From DATKFM01 sp963851215 (GTDB lineage Bacteria > Pseudomonadota > Alphaproteobacteria > Dongiales > Dongiaceae): DNA of 64,000 bases. Of this stretch, positions 53,390 to 61,919 are shown piece by piece; positions within the stretch are counted from its first letter, which is position 1, and the number at the start of each line of letters is the position of its first letter. The notes beneath the pieces are model-generated. The model saw only the letters and a program-made list of their open reading frames with translations. It was not told the origin of the DNA and made no database searches. The position numbers and the translations under genes were made by a program. Location: contig CAWKOG010000008.1 of assembly GCA_963851215.1 (NCBI GenBank), positions 62,001 to 126,000 of the forward strand, read 5' to 3'.

Positions 53390-53581
53390 ATGAACTTTAT
53401 CTGTCCGCACTGCGGCAATAACGCCTTCCATATCCGGACAGAGCATGTCGGCGCCCAACACGCCGAGTGCATGCGCTGCGGCGAAATCATTCCCTTTGCC
53501 GCAAGCGAAATGGAGCCGACAAATCAGAAACGGCGTGGCCGTTCGCCTACCAGAGGGATTTCGGCGCGGGAGGGAGCTTAG
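53390..53581 (+). CDS. Zinc-ribbon miniprotein B
   Basis: A protein of 63 residues with CPHC at residues 5-8 and CMRC near residue 28, spaced as in miniproteins A and C, with the shared His in RTEHVGAQHAE. The basic tail KRRGRSPTRG differs from A. Its last 35 bases overlap the 3' end of the convergent gene at 53547. Confidence 0.68.
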   Translation: MNFICPHCGNNAFHIRTEHVGAQHAECMRCGEIIPFAASEMEPTNQKRRGRSPTRGISAREGA

Positions 53582-54096
53582 CTGCAAACCTCTCCGCTGC
53601 CTCGGGATGTTCGAAGCTGTACACGTTGAGCACGGCCTCTCCGATTGCCTGCTGGTCGGGATCCATGGAATCCCACCACGAAATGCACGCGTCGTAGTAA
53701 TTCCTGTTGGCATTGTATTCAGATTCAGTCCAGGTCTGATGCAGGCAGGCGTGCAGTTTGTCCTTGGTGTGGTTGGACAGTTTTCCCGCGGGCGTCATGG
53801 ACTTCCTAACTGCAGTTGACAGTTGCATCTGACGCAATGGCCACATCGGGGCGCTCGGCAGTTCCTGGGCCAATTTCCCAGCGGCGGCAAACTCCGCAAG
53901 ACGATAGGCGTCAATCACCGCGATTGAGGTTTCCTGCTGCTTCGCGGTAAGTCCGTTCCACCAGCGCATGCAGGCGGTGAAGTATTCTCTGCCGGCAATG
54001 GCGTCAGAACGCGTCCAGCAATGATTTCAGACAGGCCTGAATCTTGTCTCTCGGATCACGGTAGTTCTTCGCCCGGGGTCTTGCCAAGATATGCAT
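53547..54096 (-). CDS. Hypothetical protein with two WW-containing internal repeats, frameshifted
   Basis: Two tandem repeats of about 75 residues can be aligned: ACL...WTRSDAIAGREYFTACMRWW...QQETSIAVIDAY...LPSAPMW and ACLHQTWTESEYNANRNYYDACISWW...QQAIGEAVLNVY...LPPAPKSLW. The first repeat is whole only if one A is removed from an AAA near 54024. As written the frame opens at 53969. The start (54096 or nearby) is unclear because another shift near 54070 is likely. Conserved Cys, paired Trp and a terminal PxAPxxxW suggest a helical unit. No family is recognised. Confidence 0.55.
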
Positions 54097-54231
54097 TTCG
54101 CCATTCTTACGCCGACGCCCTTACCCGACTGGAATACTTCAAGGAGTCACTGTGCTTGCGTCAATTCTGAAGGTGTTCGAAAGCGCGATGGCCGCCCGGC
54201 ACTTTCGTCACGAACGCGTCGGCTCCTCCAC

Positions 54232-54771
54232 CTACATCGGCTCCGCGTGGGTGACGATCACCGTGACTGTGTTCTCGCAGGATCGCAGGCAGGCGACGCC
54301 GGCCAGGGGGCCGTCCGCGCCGGCGAAGATGTAGATGCGGATGAGGTTCGTGCTGCTATCGGTCAGGTCTAGGGCATAGGTCTCCCCAACGCCATCGGGC
54401 AGGTCCGCCCCGGATTTTTGCGCGAAGAGCTGTTTCGCCCAGACCAGGTCCGTACCGGTCGCCTCATGAACCGACGCGGCGATGAAGTATCCGTCCTCGG
54501 TGTCGCCGCCGCCGGCGCCGGCCTCGATGCCGGCGGCCCGCGAGTCCTCCTTGATCTCCCAGGCATCGCCCGCGGCCGGCGCCAGCGTATGGCCTGATGG
54601 CGTGCAGACGATCCGCGCCCAGTATCCCACCGGCGCCGGCAGCTCCAGGACGGCCTCCGCGGGCGCACCCTCGCAGCCCTCGGCGGGCTGGATGGTTTTT
54701 GAGTCCTGGGCCGCCACCGGCACCGCGCCCGAGAAGACCAGCGCTGCCAAAAATTTCTGCAATGCGGACAT
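54232..54771 (-). CDS. Small secreted protein of the duplicated module
   Basis: A protein of 179 residues with a signal peptide (MSALQKFLAALVFSGAVPVAAQ). The mature part has Cys in EGCEGAP, VCTPSG and a VACLRSC pair near the end, so disulfides are likely. The beta-rich C-terminus reads LIRIYIFAGADGPLAGVACL, then VTVIVTHAEPM. A partial, damaged copy lies at 52290-52703. It is divergent from zinc-ribbon miniprotein C. No known family is recognised. Confidence 0.65.
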   Translation of the reverse strand: MSALQKFLAALVFSGAVPVAAQDSKTIQPAEGCEGAPAEAVLELPAPVGYWARIVCTPSGHTLAPAAGDAWEIKEDSRAAGIEAGAGGGDTEDGYFIAASVHEATGTDLVWAKQLFAQKSGADLPDGVGETYALDLTDSSTNLIRIYIFAGADGPLAGVACLRSCENTVTVIVTHAEPM

Positions 54772-55133
54772 GAGCCTTCTCCCTATGTCGCCGCCGGGGC
54801 TTTGGGGCGGCGGCGCGGACGATGCCGGCTGGAGCGGGCTCAGGGCAGGGGACCGGTGCGTCCGAAGCCGACGGAGCCGCAGGCTACCCGACCAACAGGA
54901 TCGCGCTGCACCACGTTATCATCAGGGTGAGCAATGCAAAGAGTAAAGATATCGGGCTCATGGCACTGAACTTATTGGTTGTTTGGGATGGCAGGCAGGC
55001 TTGGAACAGAAACCCGGCGCAAGCCGAGTTGTTCCGCGCCGCGCGCAGCGGCCGTCACAAACCCTTCACAAAACAATCGAGCAAAACGTAAGGCCCGGCT
55101 GCTTCACTGGTCTCTGCAACTTACGGAGCACCG
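54772..55133. other. 362-bp divergent intergenic region with module repeat
   Basis: A GC-rich hairpin CGCCGCCG...CGGCGGCG (54789-54815) lies just upstream of the secreted-protein gene. The stretch 54835-54864 (CGGGCTCAGGGCAGGGGACC onward) resembles 52745-52772 upstream of miniprotein A, indicating that the intergenic region was duplicated together with the flanking genes. Confidence 0.55.
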
Positions 55134-55316
55134 ATGGATCCGGTCTGTCCTCACTGCGGCGGCAAGACGTTCAAGGTGTTTTCCGGCGCCCATGGCGACA
55201 TCCTCGGCACCTGCGTGAAATGCGGTGCGACGAGGGCGCTCAGGCCATCGGAGCTTGCGGGCGCCAGGCGCCCGGGCCAGGATAACGGCCAGGACTTCTG
55301 GGCCATGGCTCGCTGA
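55134..55316 (+). CDS. Zinc-ribbon miniprotein C
   Basis: A protein of 60 residues with CPHC at residues 5-8 and CVKC near residue 28, with FKVFSGAHGDILG between. It is more GC-rich and has a different tail (LAGARRPGQDNGQDFWAMAR) from A and B, so it may be the oldest or the resident copy. It is divergent from the secreted-protein gene at 54232. Confidence 0.68.
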   Translation: MDPVCPHCGGKTFKVFSGAHGDILGTCVKCGATRALRPSELAGARRPGQDNGQDFWAMAR

Positions 55317-55365
55317 CGCTGCAGGCGCCGCACCGCGAGCCGGCGACCAAAATAGCGGGGATCCC

Positions 55366-56112
55366 ATGGCACACAGGGCGGCACCGAGACCGGCGGCGCG
55401 TTGCGCACAGCATGAAATCAGGATCGTCGAGGCGACGCCGGAGTCGCTCGCCGGCTATGGCCGTATCGAGCGCGATTTTCCCTCCGCGAAGATCGAGATC
55501 GTGCGCTGGCCGGCGCAGGGCTGGCGCCCGGTCGATGACGACACCGGCGACCAGGGCGGCACGACCGAGGGCACCTTCGCCTTCACCTGGAAAGGCGAGG
55601 TGCTCTATGGCCGCAACGATGCCGTCGGCGACAGCTACCTGATCGGCTGGAGCCGCGATCCCAGCGAAGCCTCGGAGACCACGCCTTCGCCCGACCGCTC
55701 GAGGGTGCTGGTGTGGCACGCCAATTACCATCCCGACGGCGGCCAGCTCTTCTACCCGCGCCAGCGCATTCCCTACATCGTGCCGCTGGCGCTGCCCGGC
55801 GACGACATCGCGCCGGAGAAATTCACCGGCTTCTACTGCGACGGCAGCTTCGGCATCTATTTCCATCCCGGCGTCTGGCACACGCCGGCGCTGCCGCTGG
55901 CCGCGGGCGCCGAGTTCGACGACCGCCAGGGCCGCGTCCACGCCCGCGTGAGCTGCAACTTCGTCGAGGAGTTCGGCGCCTACCTCGCCGTGCCGCTGCG
56001 GCCGCCGCGGTGCGTAGTTCGGGGCAGGCGCTATCCCAAGATCATGTCTAACCAATCGTCACCGCATCCTGGGTCTGGAGGGTTGCGACGGTCAGTTCGT
56101 AGCCATTGCTGA
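55366..56112 (+). CDS. Ureidoglycolate lyase family protein (AllA-like)
   Basis: The beta-barrel fold of ureidoglycolate lyase, which releases urea from ureidoglycolate in purine or allantoin degradation, is suggested by ILVWHANYHPDGGQLFYPRQ (His, Asp, Gln near the metal-site region), PFIVPLALPGDDIAPEKF-like PYIVPLALPGDD, FYCDGSFGIYFHPGVWHTP and the end VEEFGAYLAVPLRPP. Relatives end near that point, whereas this frame runs on 34 residues. A one-base shift near 56010 would end it at 56051, next to the RTX stop. No other allantoin gene is adjacent. Confidence 0.72.
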   Translation: MAHRAAPRPAARCAQHEIRIVEATPESLAGYGRIERDFPSAKIEIVRWPAQGWRPVDDDTGDQGGTTEGTFAFTWKGEVLYGRNDAVGDSYLIGWSRDPSEASETTPSPDRSRVLVWHANYHPDGGQLFYPRQRIPYIVPLALPGDDIAPEKFTGFYCDGSFGIYFHPGVWHTPALPLAAGAEFDDRQGRVHARVSCNFVEEFGAYLAVPLRPPRCVVRGRRYPKIMSNQSSPHPGSGGLRRSVRSHC

Positions 56113-58694
56113 GATCGCCGTCGAGATTCACGCGAATATCCACATTAGCTCCATAATCGATGATCGCGACGAGCGATGCGCGCTGATCGCTTGGCACTGC
56201 CTTGCTGTCAAAGAGCAGCGTGAGATCGACCGTGTCCTGTCCGCCGGCGGCGTTACCATCGAAGCCGGTGATGAGGTCGTGCCCGTCTAGGGTAGTGTTG
56301 ATCGCTACGGCGTCATTGCCGGCCGAGACGTTGATCGTATCGTCCCCGTCGCTGCCGGCGATCTTGTCATCGCCCAAGCCGCCGAGGATCGTGTCGCTTC
56401 CCAATCCGCCTTGCAGTGAATCATCTCCCGCGCCGCCATCGAGGGAGTCGTTATCCTCATTGCCTCGAAGCGTGTCGTTGCCGGCGCCGCCGGTTACGGT
56501 GTCGTTGCCGAGGTCCGCTTCGATGAGGTTCTTACCCTCGTTGCCGGTGATCTTGTCGCCCGACAGGCCGCCGATCGCACCGATGTTGCCGGCCCCCGCC
56601 GCTAGTATAAGGTTTTCGACCGAACCTGTTACCGAAGTACCGAGATTGAAGAAAGCGGAAGTGATGACGGTGTCGATGCCGCCGCCGGTCTCCTCGATGG
56701 TTTCGAAGATTCCGGGTGGCGTCCCATCGACGATGTAGACATCGTTGCCGGCGCCGCCGACGAGACTGTCCAGTCCAGTTCCGCCGTCAAGCGTGTCGTT
56801 GCCATCGCCGCCGATCAGCGTGTCGACTTCACCCATGCCGAACAGTTTGTTGGCGCCGGAATTGCCGGTGATGACGTTCCTGCTGTCGTTTCCGGTTGCG
56901 CTTAGTGCCAATGCCCCCGTGAGAGCGATGTTCTCGATCGTGGCCAGAGCCGCGGCCGAAATATTGACGGACGCCTTGGATGATGTGATCGCATCTCCCG
57001 TATCCGCGCCGATTTCATCGACCACATCGAACTTGCTATCGATGACATAGAGGTCGTTGCCGTCGCCGCCGCTGAGCTTGTCGAAGCCGGCGCCGCCGTC
57101 GAGCGTATCGCTGCCAAGGCCACCGGCCAGGCTGTTCTTCGCCGCATTGCCGGTGATCTGGTTATCAAGGGCGTTGCCGGTACCCGTTGCGGACTTCCCG
57201 AGCAGAACCAGATTCTCGAGGTCACCGAGAACCGTCGTGCCGTTGGCCGTCAAGCTGAAGTCGATGGTGCTGCGAACGGTATCGTTACCGGTCTGGATGC
57301 CCTGGGACTCGTCAACGATGTCAGTCGCGTTGTCGACGAGATAGCTGTCGTCGCCGCCGTTGCCAACCATCGTGTCCTTGCCCGCTCTGCCGTCGAGCGT
57401 GTTGTTGCCCTGGTTGCCGATGAGCTCGTTGTCAAACTTGTTGCCGTTGCCGAAGTTGTTTGCGTTCGTGCCCGCGAGCGTGAGGTCCTCGAAGTTCGCG
57501 CCCAGCGTATAGCCCGTGGCTCCGATGTAGCTGACCTTGTCGCGGCCGCCGGTCAGCGCAGGAATAGTCTCCGCAACGACGTCCTTTGCATTGTCGACCA
57601 CATAGATGTCGTTGCCGGCGCCGCCCGTCATCTTGTCGATGCCATTGCCGCCATTGAGGATGTTGTCATCGGCCGAACCTATCATCGTGTCATTGCCGCC
57701 CTGGCCAAACATGATCGTCGTGCCAACGCCGTCGTTCTTTGCCCAAATCAGATTGTTGAGATCGTTGGCGTTGGCGATGATGTCGGCGCTTCCAGTAAGC
57801 GTCAGGTTTTCGATGTTTGGGTCCAGAACGATACTGGTTGAGCTGAACACGGTATCGATGCCGCCGGCTTTGCCGGCGATCGAATTCGATAGCCTTGTCC
57901 GACGCGCTATCGACAGTATAGGTGTCATTGCCGGCTCCGCCCGAGATCGAGTCATCGCCGCTGCCGCCATCGAGGCTGTCGTTGCCGGCGCCGCCTTCGA
58001 TCGTATCGTTGCCCAGCAGGCCGAGCAGCTTGTTCGCGCCGATATTGCCGACGATCTGATTTGCGGAGCCGTTGCCGGTGCCATTCAGCGGCCCGAACCC
58101 CGTGAGGAAGAGATGCTCGATGTCGGCGCCGAGGATCTGGCTGACCCCGCTTTGCAGCGAATCGATTTCGCCCGTATCGGTGACGGTGTCCTTGGTGTTG
58201 TCGACAAAGTAGAAGTCATTGCCGTCGCCGCCCGCCAGCGAGTCGACGCCGACGCCACCATCCAGCGTATCGTTGCCGCCGCCCGGGCCGGTGTCGCCGC
58301 TGATTGAATCGTTGCCGGCAAAACCCTGGAGGTAGTCGTCGAACTGGGAGCCGGTGAGGGTGTCGTTGCCCGCAAAGACAGCGGCCAGAAAACCCTGCGA
58401 ATTGCCGGCGGTGACGAAGGCGCGGAATTGTGGAACCGGCAGCGCGATGTTCTCGATCACGAACAGCGAGTTTGGGTTGTTAAACCGCTCGATCCGATTG
58501 ATCGTGCCGGTGACGAAGAGGCCCGCGCTATAAGTAAAGCCGCTGCCGGTGAATATGGTGCCGGAGGCCATGCTAGGCCCGACGATAAAGTCCGTCGGAC
58601 CGGCCTGTTGCGCCGTGCCGGCGACAAGATCCGCGACATTGAACAGATCGAAGCGGACGGGGCTCGGAGCGGACGCTGCGGTGAAAGCGGCCAT
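56048..58694 (-). CDS. RTX (hemolysin-type calcium-binding) repeat protein, frameshifted once
   Basis: About 880 residues after repair. Many nonapeptide GGxGxDxLx repeats bind calcium (LTGGAGNDTYTVDSASD-like, LSGGDGNDLYVIDS, LIGGDGNDTLDGGTG) and alternate with longer spacers such as ATIENIALTGALALSATGN. The C-terminus (GFDGNAAGGQDTVDLTLLFDS, then a beta-rich end) fits a type I secretion signal. The start is ATG 58694 (MAAFTAASAPSPVRFDLFN), without a Sec signal, as expected. A shift near 57885 joins SDKAIEFD to SIAGKAGGIDTVFSS. No HlyB/HlyD/TolC genes are in the window. Confidence 0.86.
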
Positions 58695-58715
58695 GACTGT
58701 TCTCCCTCTGCGAGC

Positions 58716-59299
58716 GGCCCGACGTGCGGGGGCCGCCCGTATTGTGTTGCCGGAGCCAACAATGAGGGGATGTCGACAGCGCCACCCACGACTGTCCCGT
58801 GCCCGTCTCGTCGGGCAAGATCCCTGGGTTGAGTATAGGTTAAGAAGTTCGCTGCGCTAGCGGGTTTTGGTATTGTTCGCGATAGTGTGAAGGCATACGC
58901 GTCGTCGAAATGCGCGAATATCAGCTTGGGCTGAAGACAAGCCGCTCAGCAAATTGGAGTGTTATCTTACGATACGACGGTATGCCCGAATTTTGGTGCT
59001 GTTGATCAGCAGCAAACGACAAACCTCCTCCAGCAGCGGGCCTTGCTTGTCATGGGGTCGATCGCTCGAAATTGCTGCGCCGCCGATCTGGAGAGCCTAC
59101 TCTTCCCAGCCGAGCTGCAGCGCCAAGCGCACCGCCTGGGTGCGGCTGGCCACGTTCAGCTTGCGGTAGATCGAGCGCAGATGCAGTGCCACCGTGATCT
59201 CCTCGATCTTGAGCTGGCGGGCGATCTGCTTGTTGGAGTTGCCCTTGACCAGCAGCCCCAGCACCTCGCGCTCCCGCGGCGTCAGCTGCGAGAAGGCGC
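58716..59299 (+). repeat. Triplicated segment, copy 1 (direct)
   Basis: Contains the intergenic region upstream of the RTX gene and, from 59098, the last 67 codons of a response regulator gene. It is nearly identical to 59841-60400. Copy 1 alone lacks the regulator's N-terminal part, so that part is not a gene here. Confidence 0.9.
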
Positions 59300-59840
59300 G
59301 CGGAGCGCGAGGTGCTGGGGCTGCTGGTCAAGGGCAACTCCAACAAGCAGATCGCCCGCCAGCTCAAGATCGAGGAGATCACGGTGGCCTTGCATCTGCG
59401 CTCGATCCGCAAGCTGAACGTGGCCAGCGCACCAGCGGGTGCCGCTGGCGCTGACTCGGCTGGGAAGAGTAGGCTCTCCAGATCGGCGGCGCAGCAATTT
59501 CGAGCGATCGACCATGACAAGCAAGGCCGCTGCTGGAGGAGGTTTGTCGTTTGCTGCTGATCAACAGCACAAAATTGGGCGTACGTCGTATCGTAAGATA
59601 ACACTCCAATTTGCTGAGCGGCTTGTCTTCAGCCAAGCTGATATTCGCGCATTTCGACGACGCGTATGCCTTCACACTATCGCGAACAATACCAAAACGC
59701 GCTAGCGCAGCGAACTTCTTAACCTGCTGCTCAACGGGGTGCTTGCCGACGAGACGGGCACGGGACAGTAGTGGTCGTCGACATCCCCTCATTGTTGGCT
59801 CCGCAACACAATACGGGGCGGCCCCCGCACGTCGGCCGCT
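59300..59840 (-). repeat. Triplicated segment, copy 2 (inverted, indel-rich)
   Basis: The reverse complement of copy 1 with many single-base insertions, deletions and substitutions (for example, the IYRKLNVASRTQ segment reads with several missing bases). Where copies 1 and 3 differ it follows copy 1, for example AAGCTGATATTCGCG. Open frames in it are broken fragments and should not be annotated as genes. Confidence 0.9.
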
Positions 59841-60400
59841 CGTATTGTGTTGCCGGAGCCAACAATGAGGGGATGTCGACAGCGCCACCCACGACTGTCC
59901 AGTGCCCGTCTCGTCGGGCAAGATCTCTGGGTTGAGTATAGGTTAAGAAGTTCGCTGCGCTAGCGGGTTTTGGTATTGTTCGCGATAGTGTGAAGGCATA
60001 CGCGTCGTCGAAATGCGCGAATATCTGACTTGGGCTGAAGACAAGCCGCTCAGCAAATTGGAGTGTTATCTTACGATACGACGGTATGCTCGAATTTTGG
60101 TGCTGTTGATCAGCAGCAAACGACAAACCTCCTCCAGCAGCGGGCCTTGCTTGTTATGGGGTCGATCGCTCGAAATTGCTGCGCCGCCGATCTGGAGAGC
60201 CTACTCTTCCCAGCCGAGCTGCAGCGCCAGGCGCACCGCCTGGGTGCGGCTGGCGACGTTCAGCTTGCGGTAGATCGAGCGCAGATGCAGCGCCACCGTG
60301 ATCTCCTCGATCTTGAGTTGGCGGGCGATCTGCTTGTTGGAGTTGCCCTTGACCAGCAGCCCCAGCACTTCGCGCTCCCGCGGCGTCAACTGCGAGAAGG
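59841..60400 (+). repeat. Triplicated segment, copy 3 (direct, joined to the complete regulator)
   Basis: Corresponds to copy 1 from its CGTATTGTGTTGCCGGAGCC onward and continues without a break into the intact response regulator at 60201-60839. It is therefore the copy most likely to reflect the real chromosome. A few substitutions separate it from copy 1. Confidence 0.9.
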
Positions 60401-60839
60401 CGCCGCCGCTGTCCAGGTTCGCGCCGCCAGGTTTGCCGTCGCCCTGCATCATGGCGAGATCAGGCACATAGCGCTCGCCGGAAAGGACCAGGCGAAGGGC
60501 ATTGATCATCGCCGGCGCCCGCATTGTCTTGGGGATGAATCCGGCCGCGCCGGCCTGCAGCGATGCCTTGATCAGGTCCGGGTTGGTGTCGCCGGAGAAG
60601 ATCACGATCGGCGTGGTCGGCAGCTCCTTCTGCATGGCGCGGAAGCCGGCGAGCCCGTTCATCCCGGGCATGCGCAGATCGAGCAGCACCAGCGAAGCGT
60701 CGGTGGCGCCCTTGGCGGCGTCCAGGGCCTGGGCCAGCGTGGCGGCATGCAGAACATCGACCTTGGTGTCGAGCTTCTGCAGATAAACCTCCAGCGTATC
60801 GCGGATGAGGTCGTGATCGTCGGCCAGAATGATGCGCAT
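60201..60839 (-). CDS. LuxR/NarL-type response regulator
   Basis: A protein of 212 residues: receiver domain with acidic pocket ILADDHDLIRD, phosphoacceptor Asp in LVLLDLRMPGMNG, Thr/Ser and Lys in IVIFSGD and AGFIPKTMR, and a C-terminal LuxR helix-turn-helix (LTPREREVLGLLVKGNSNKQIA...IEEITVALHL). It should dimerise on phosphorylation and bind DNA. No partner kinase is adjacent. A chemotaxis receptor gene lies about 1 kb away and the kinase at 2-1402 is remote. Its 3' 67 codons are repeated at 59098. Confidence 0.92.
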   Translation of the reverse strand: MRIILADDHDLIRDTLEVYLQKLDTKVDVLHAATLAQALDAAKGATDASLVLLDLRMPGMNGLAGFRAMQKELPTTPIVIFSGDTNPDLIKASLQAGAAGFIPKTMRAPAMINALRLVLSGERYVPDLAMMQGDGKPGGANLDSGGAFSQLTPREREVLGLLVKGNSNKQIARQLKIEEITVALHLRSIYRKLNVASRTQAVRLALQLGWEE

Positions 60840-61391
60840 TGCCTTCGACGCCTGCTTACCGTGTCAGTTGCGGCAGCGGCGCCTTCGGCACCCGCTTCGC
60901 CGTTCTTCTCTGCAACCTGCGCTGCAGATGCATGTTCTTGCATCTTATGCTCCGATCGTTCGGCTATAGCTTGAGGGCACGGCTCCCGACCAACCGGTGT
61001 TCTGTGTGCTCGCTCCTACGCGGGGTCGGTTTTGCCAATTCTCGGCATGTTTGTCCGCCGCATCATTGTCGCAGGTCAAACGGTTGCGCCGCGAAAGCAG
61101 TGAAGCGCGCGCCGCAATGTCTGCATGGCCTGTAGGTCTATCGAGTTCTTTGCAGGCCTTAGGCCAACAATTTCTCGCATCTCCGTGACGACTTTGGACA
61201 AACTAGCCCTTCGCCCATGATGTCTATCACACCTTATTGTCAGACAATTAGGTGTTTTACTATATAAACCTATGTGTACTCCAACATGGAGCAAAGATAC
61301 GCCCGGGCGATGCGGGGTGCCATCGGATTGTTGCGCTGCGGCGTTGCTGCGAAGGCGGCCTTCGTCCCGACCGCTTGCAGGATCTTGGTCC
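60840..61391. other. 552-bp intergenic region
   Basis: No convincing gene. The right part (about 61190-61290) is notably AT-richer and contains a TTGTCAGACAA palindrome. Short minus-strand frames here lack ribosome-binding sites and recognisable sequence. It contains the promoter region of the response regulator. Confidence 0.6.
61236..61248. promoter_or_regulatory. Orphan GntR/FCD-type palindrome
   Basis: ATTGTC-A-GACAAT is a perfect palindrome, matching the core of the site at 27442. No gene starts just beside it; the response regulator begins about 400 bases to the left. Confidence 0.4.
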
Positions 61392-61844
61392 TCAGGCGGC
61401 GGTGATCCTCAGCCTGCCGTTGCTCGCAGCGACGATACTCTCGGCAAGCTTGCGGCCGAGGCGGATTTTGACTCCGGGCACTCGCGCGGTCGCTAAGACC
61501 GCCCAGTCAACCACCCAGCCCTTGTGGGCCGCGGCAGCGATGTCCTGCCAGGGTATGAACAGCCGGCGATAGCCCACGCTGAAGGGACGGAAGAGCCATA
61601 GAAACAGCCCGTCGGGCGCAGCGGCGAGATGCAGGCAGCCCCGGTAGCTGAACCAGCCGATGCTGCCGCCGCGGAACAGAAACTGCGCGCCGGCCGTCGG
61701 TACAGTCGCGGCATAGTGCTTTGCCAGGCGCTGCCAGCCCGAGAGAACCGCGGCGAGATAGCAGACCGCGCACCACAGGCCGACAAAGAATATTGGAAAC
61801 GCCGGAATGATCCAGTAAGGCAGTTCGGCCGTTTCCTGGTTCAT
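61392..61844 (-). CDS. Membrane protein of unknown function
   Basis: A protein of 150 residues. One or two hydrophobic segments near the N-terminus (WIIPAFPIFFVGLWCAVCYLAAVLSG, given in part) are followed by a polar domain with FRGGSIGWFSYRGCLHLAAAPDGLFLWLFRPF and LFIPWQDIAAA, resembling a PH-like beta-sandwich seen in small membrane-anchored proteins. ATG 61844 (MNQETAELPYW) is chosen over a longer frame. No function assigned. Confidence 0.68.
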   Translation of the reverse strand: MNQETAELPYWIIPAFPIFFVGLWCAVCYLAAVLSGWQRLAKHYAATVPTAGAQFLFRGGSIGWFSYRGCLHLAAAPDGLFLWLFRPFSVGYRRLFIPWQDIAAAAHKGWVVDWAVLATARVPGVKIRLGRKLAESIVAASNGRLRITAA

Positions 61845-61919
61845 TGCGCTAGCTTGAGTGCCGGTCTTGCATGATTGCAAGCATGCCGCGCGCGCGGGCG
61901 GAAGTCATCCGCCCAATGT

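Noticed and set aside
56300..58350. Regularly spaced short repeats suggesting a CRISPR array
   Set aside because: The repeats are degenerate and in frame, encoding the GGxGxD motifs of the RTX protein; there are no fixed repeat and spacer units.
59050..59604. Open frames inside the inverted repeat that start with response-regulator- or RTX-leader-like sequence
   Set aside because: They read across the inverted indel-rich copy and mix fragments of known sequence; they are by-products of the triplication.
61076..61294. A 72-codon minus-strand open frame
   Set aside because: No ribosome-binding site, mixed composition and no recognisable feature; the region is better viewed as regulatory.
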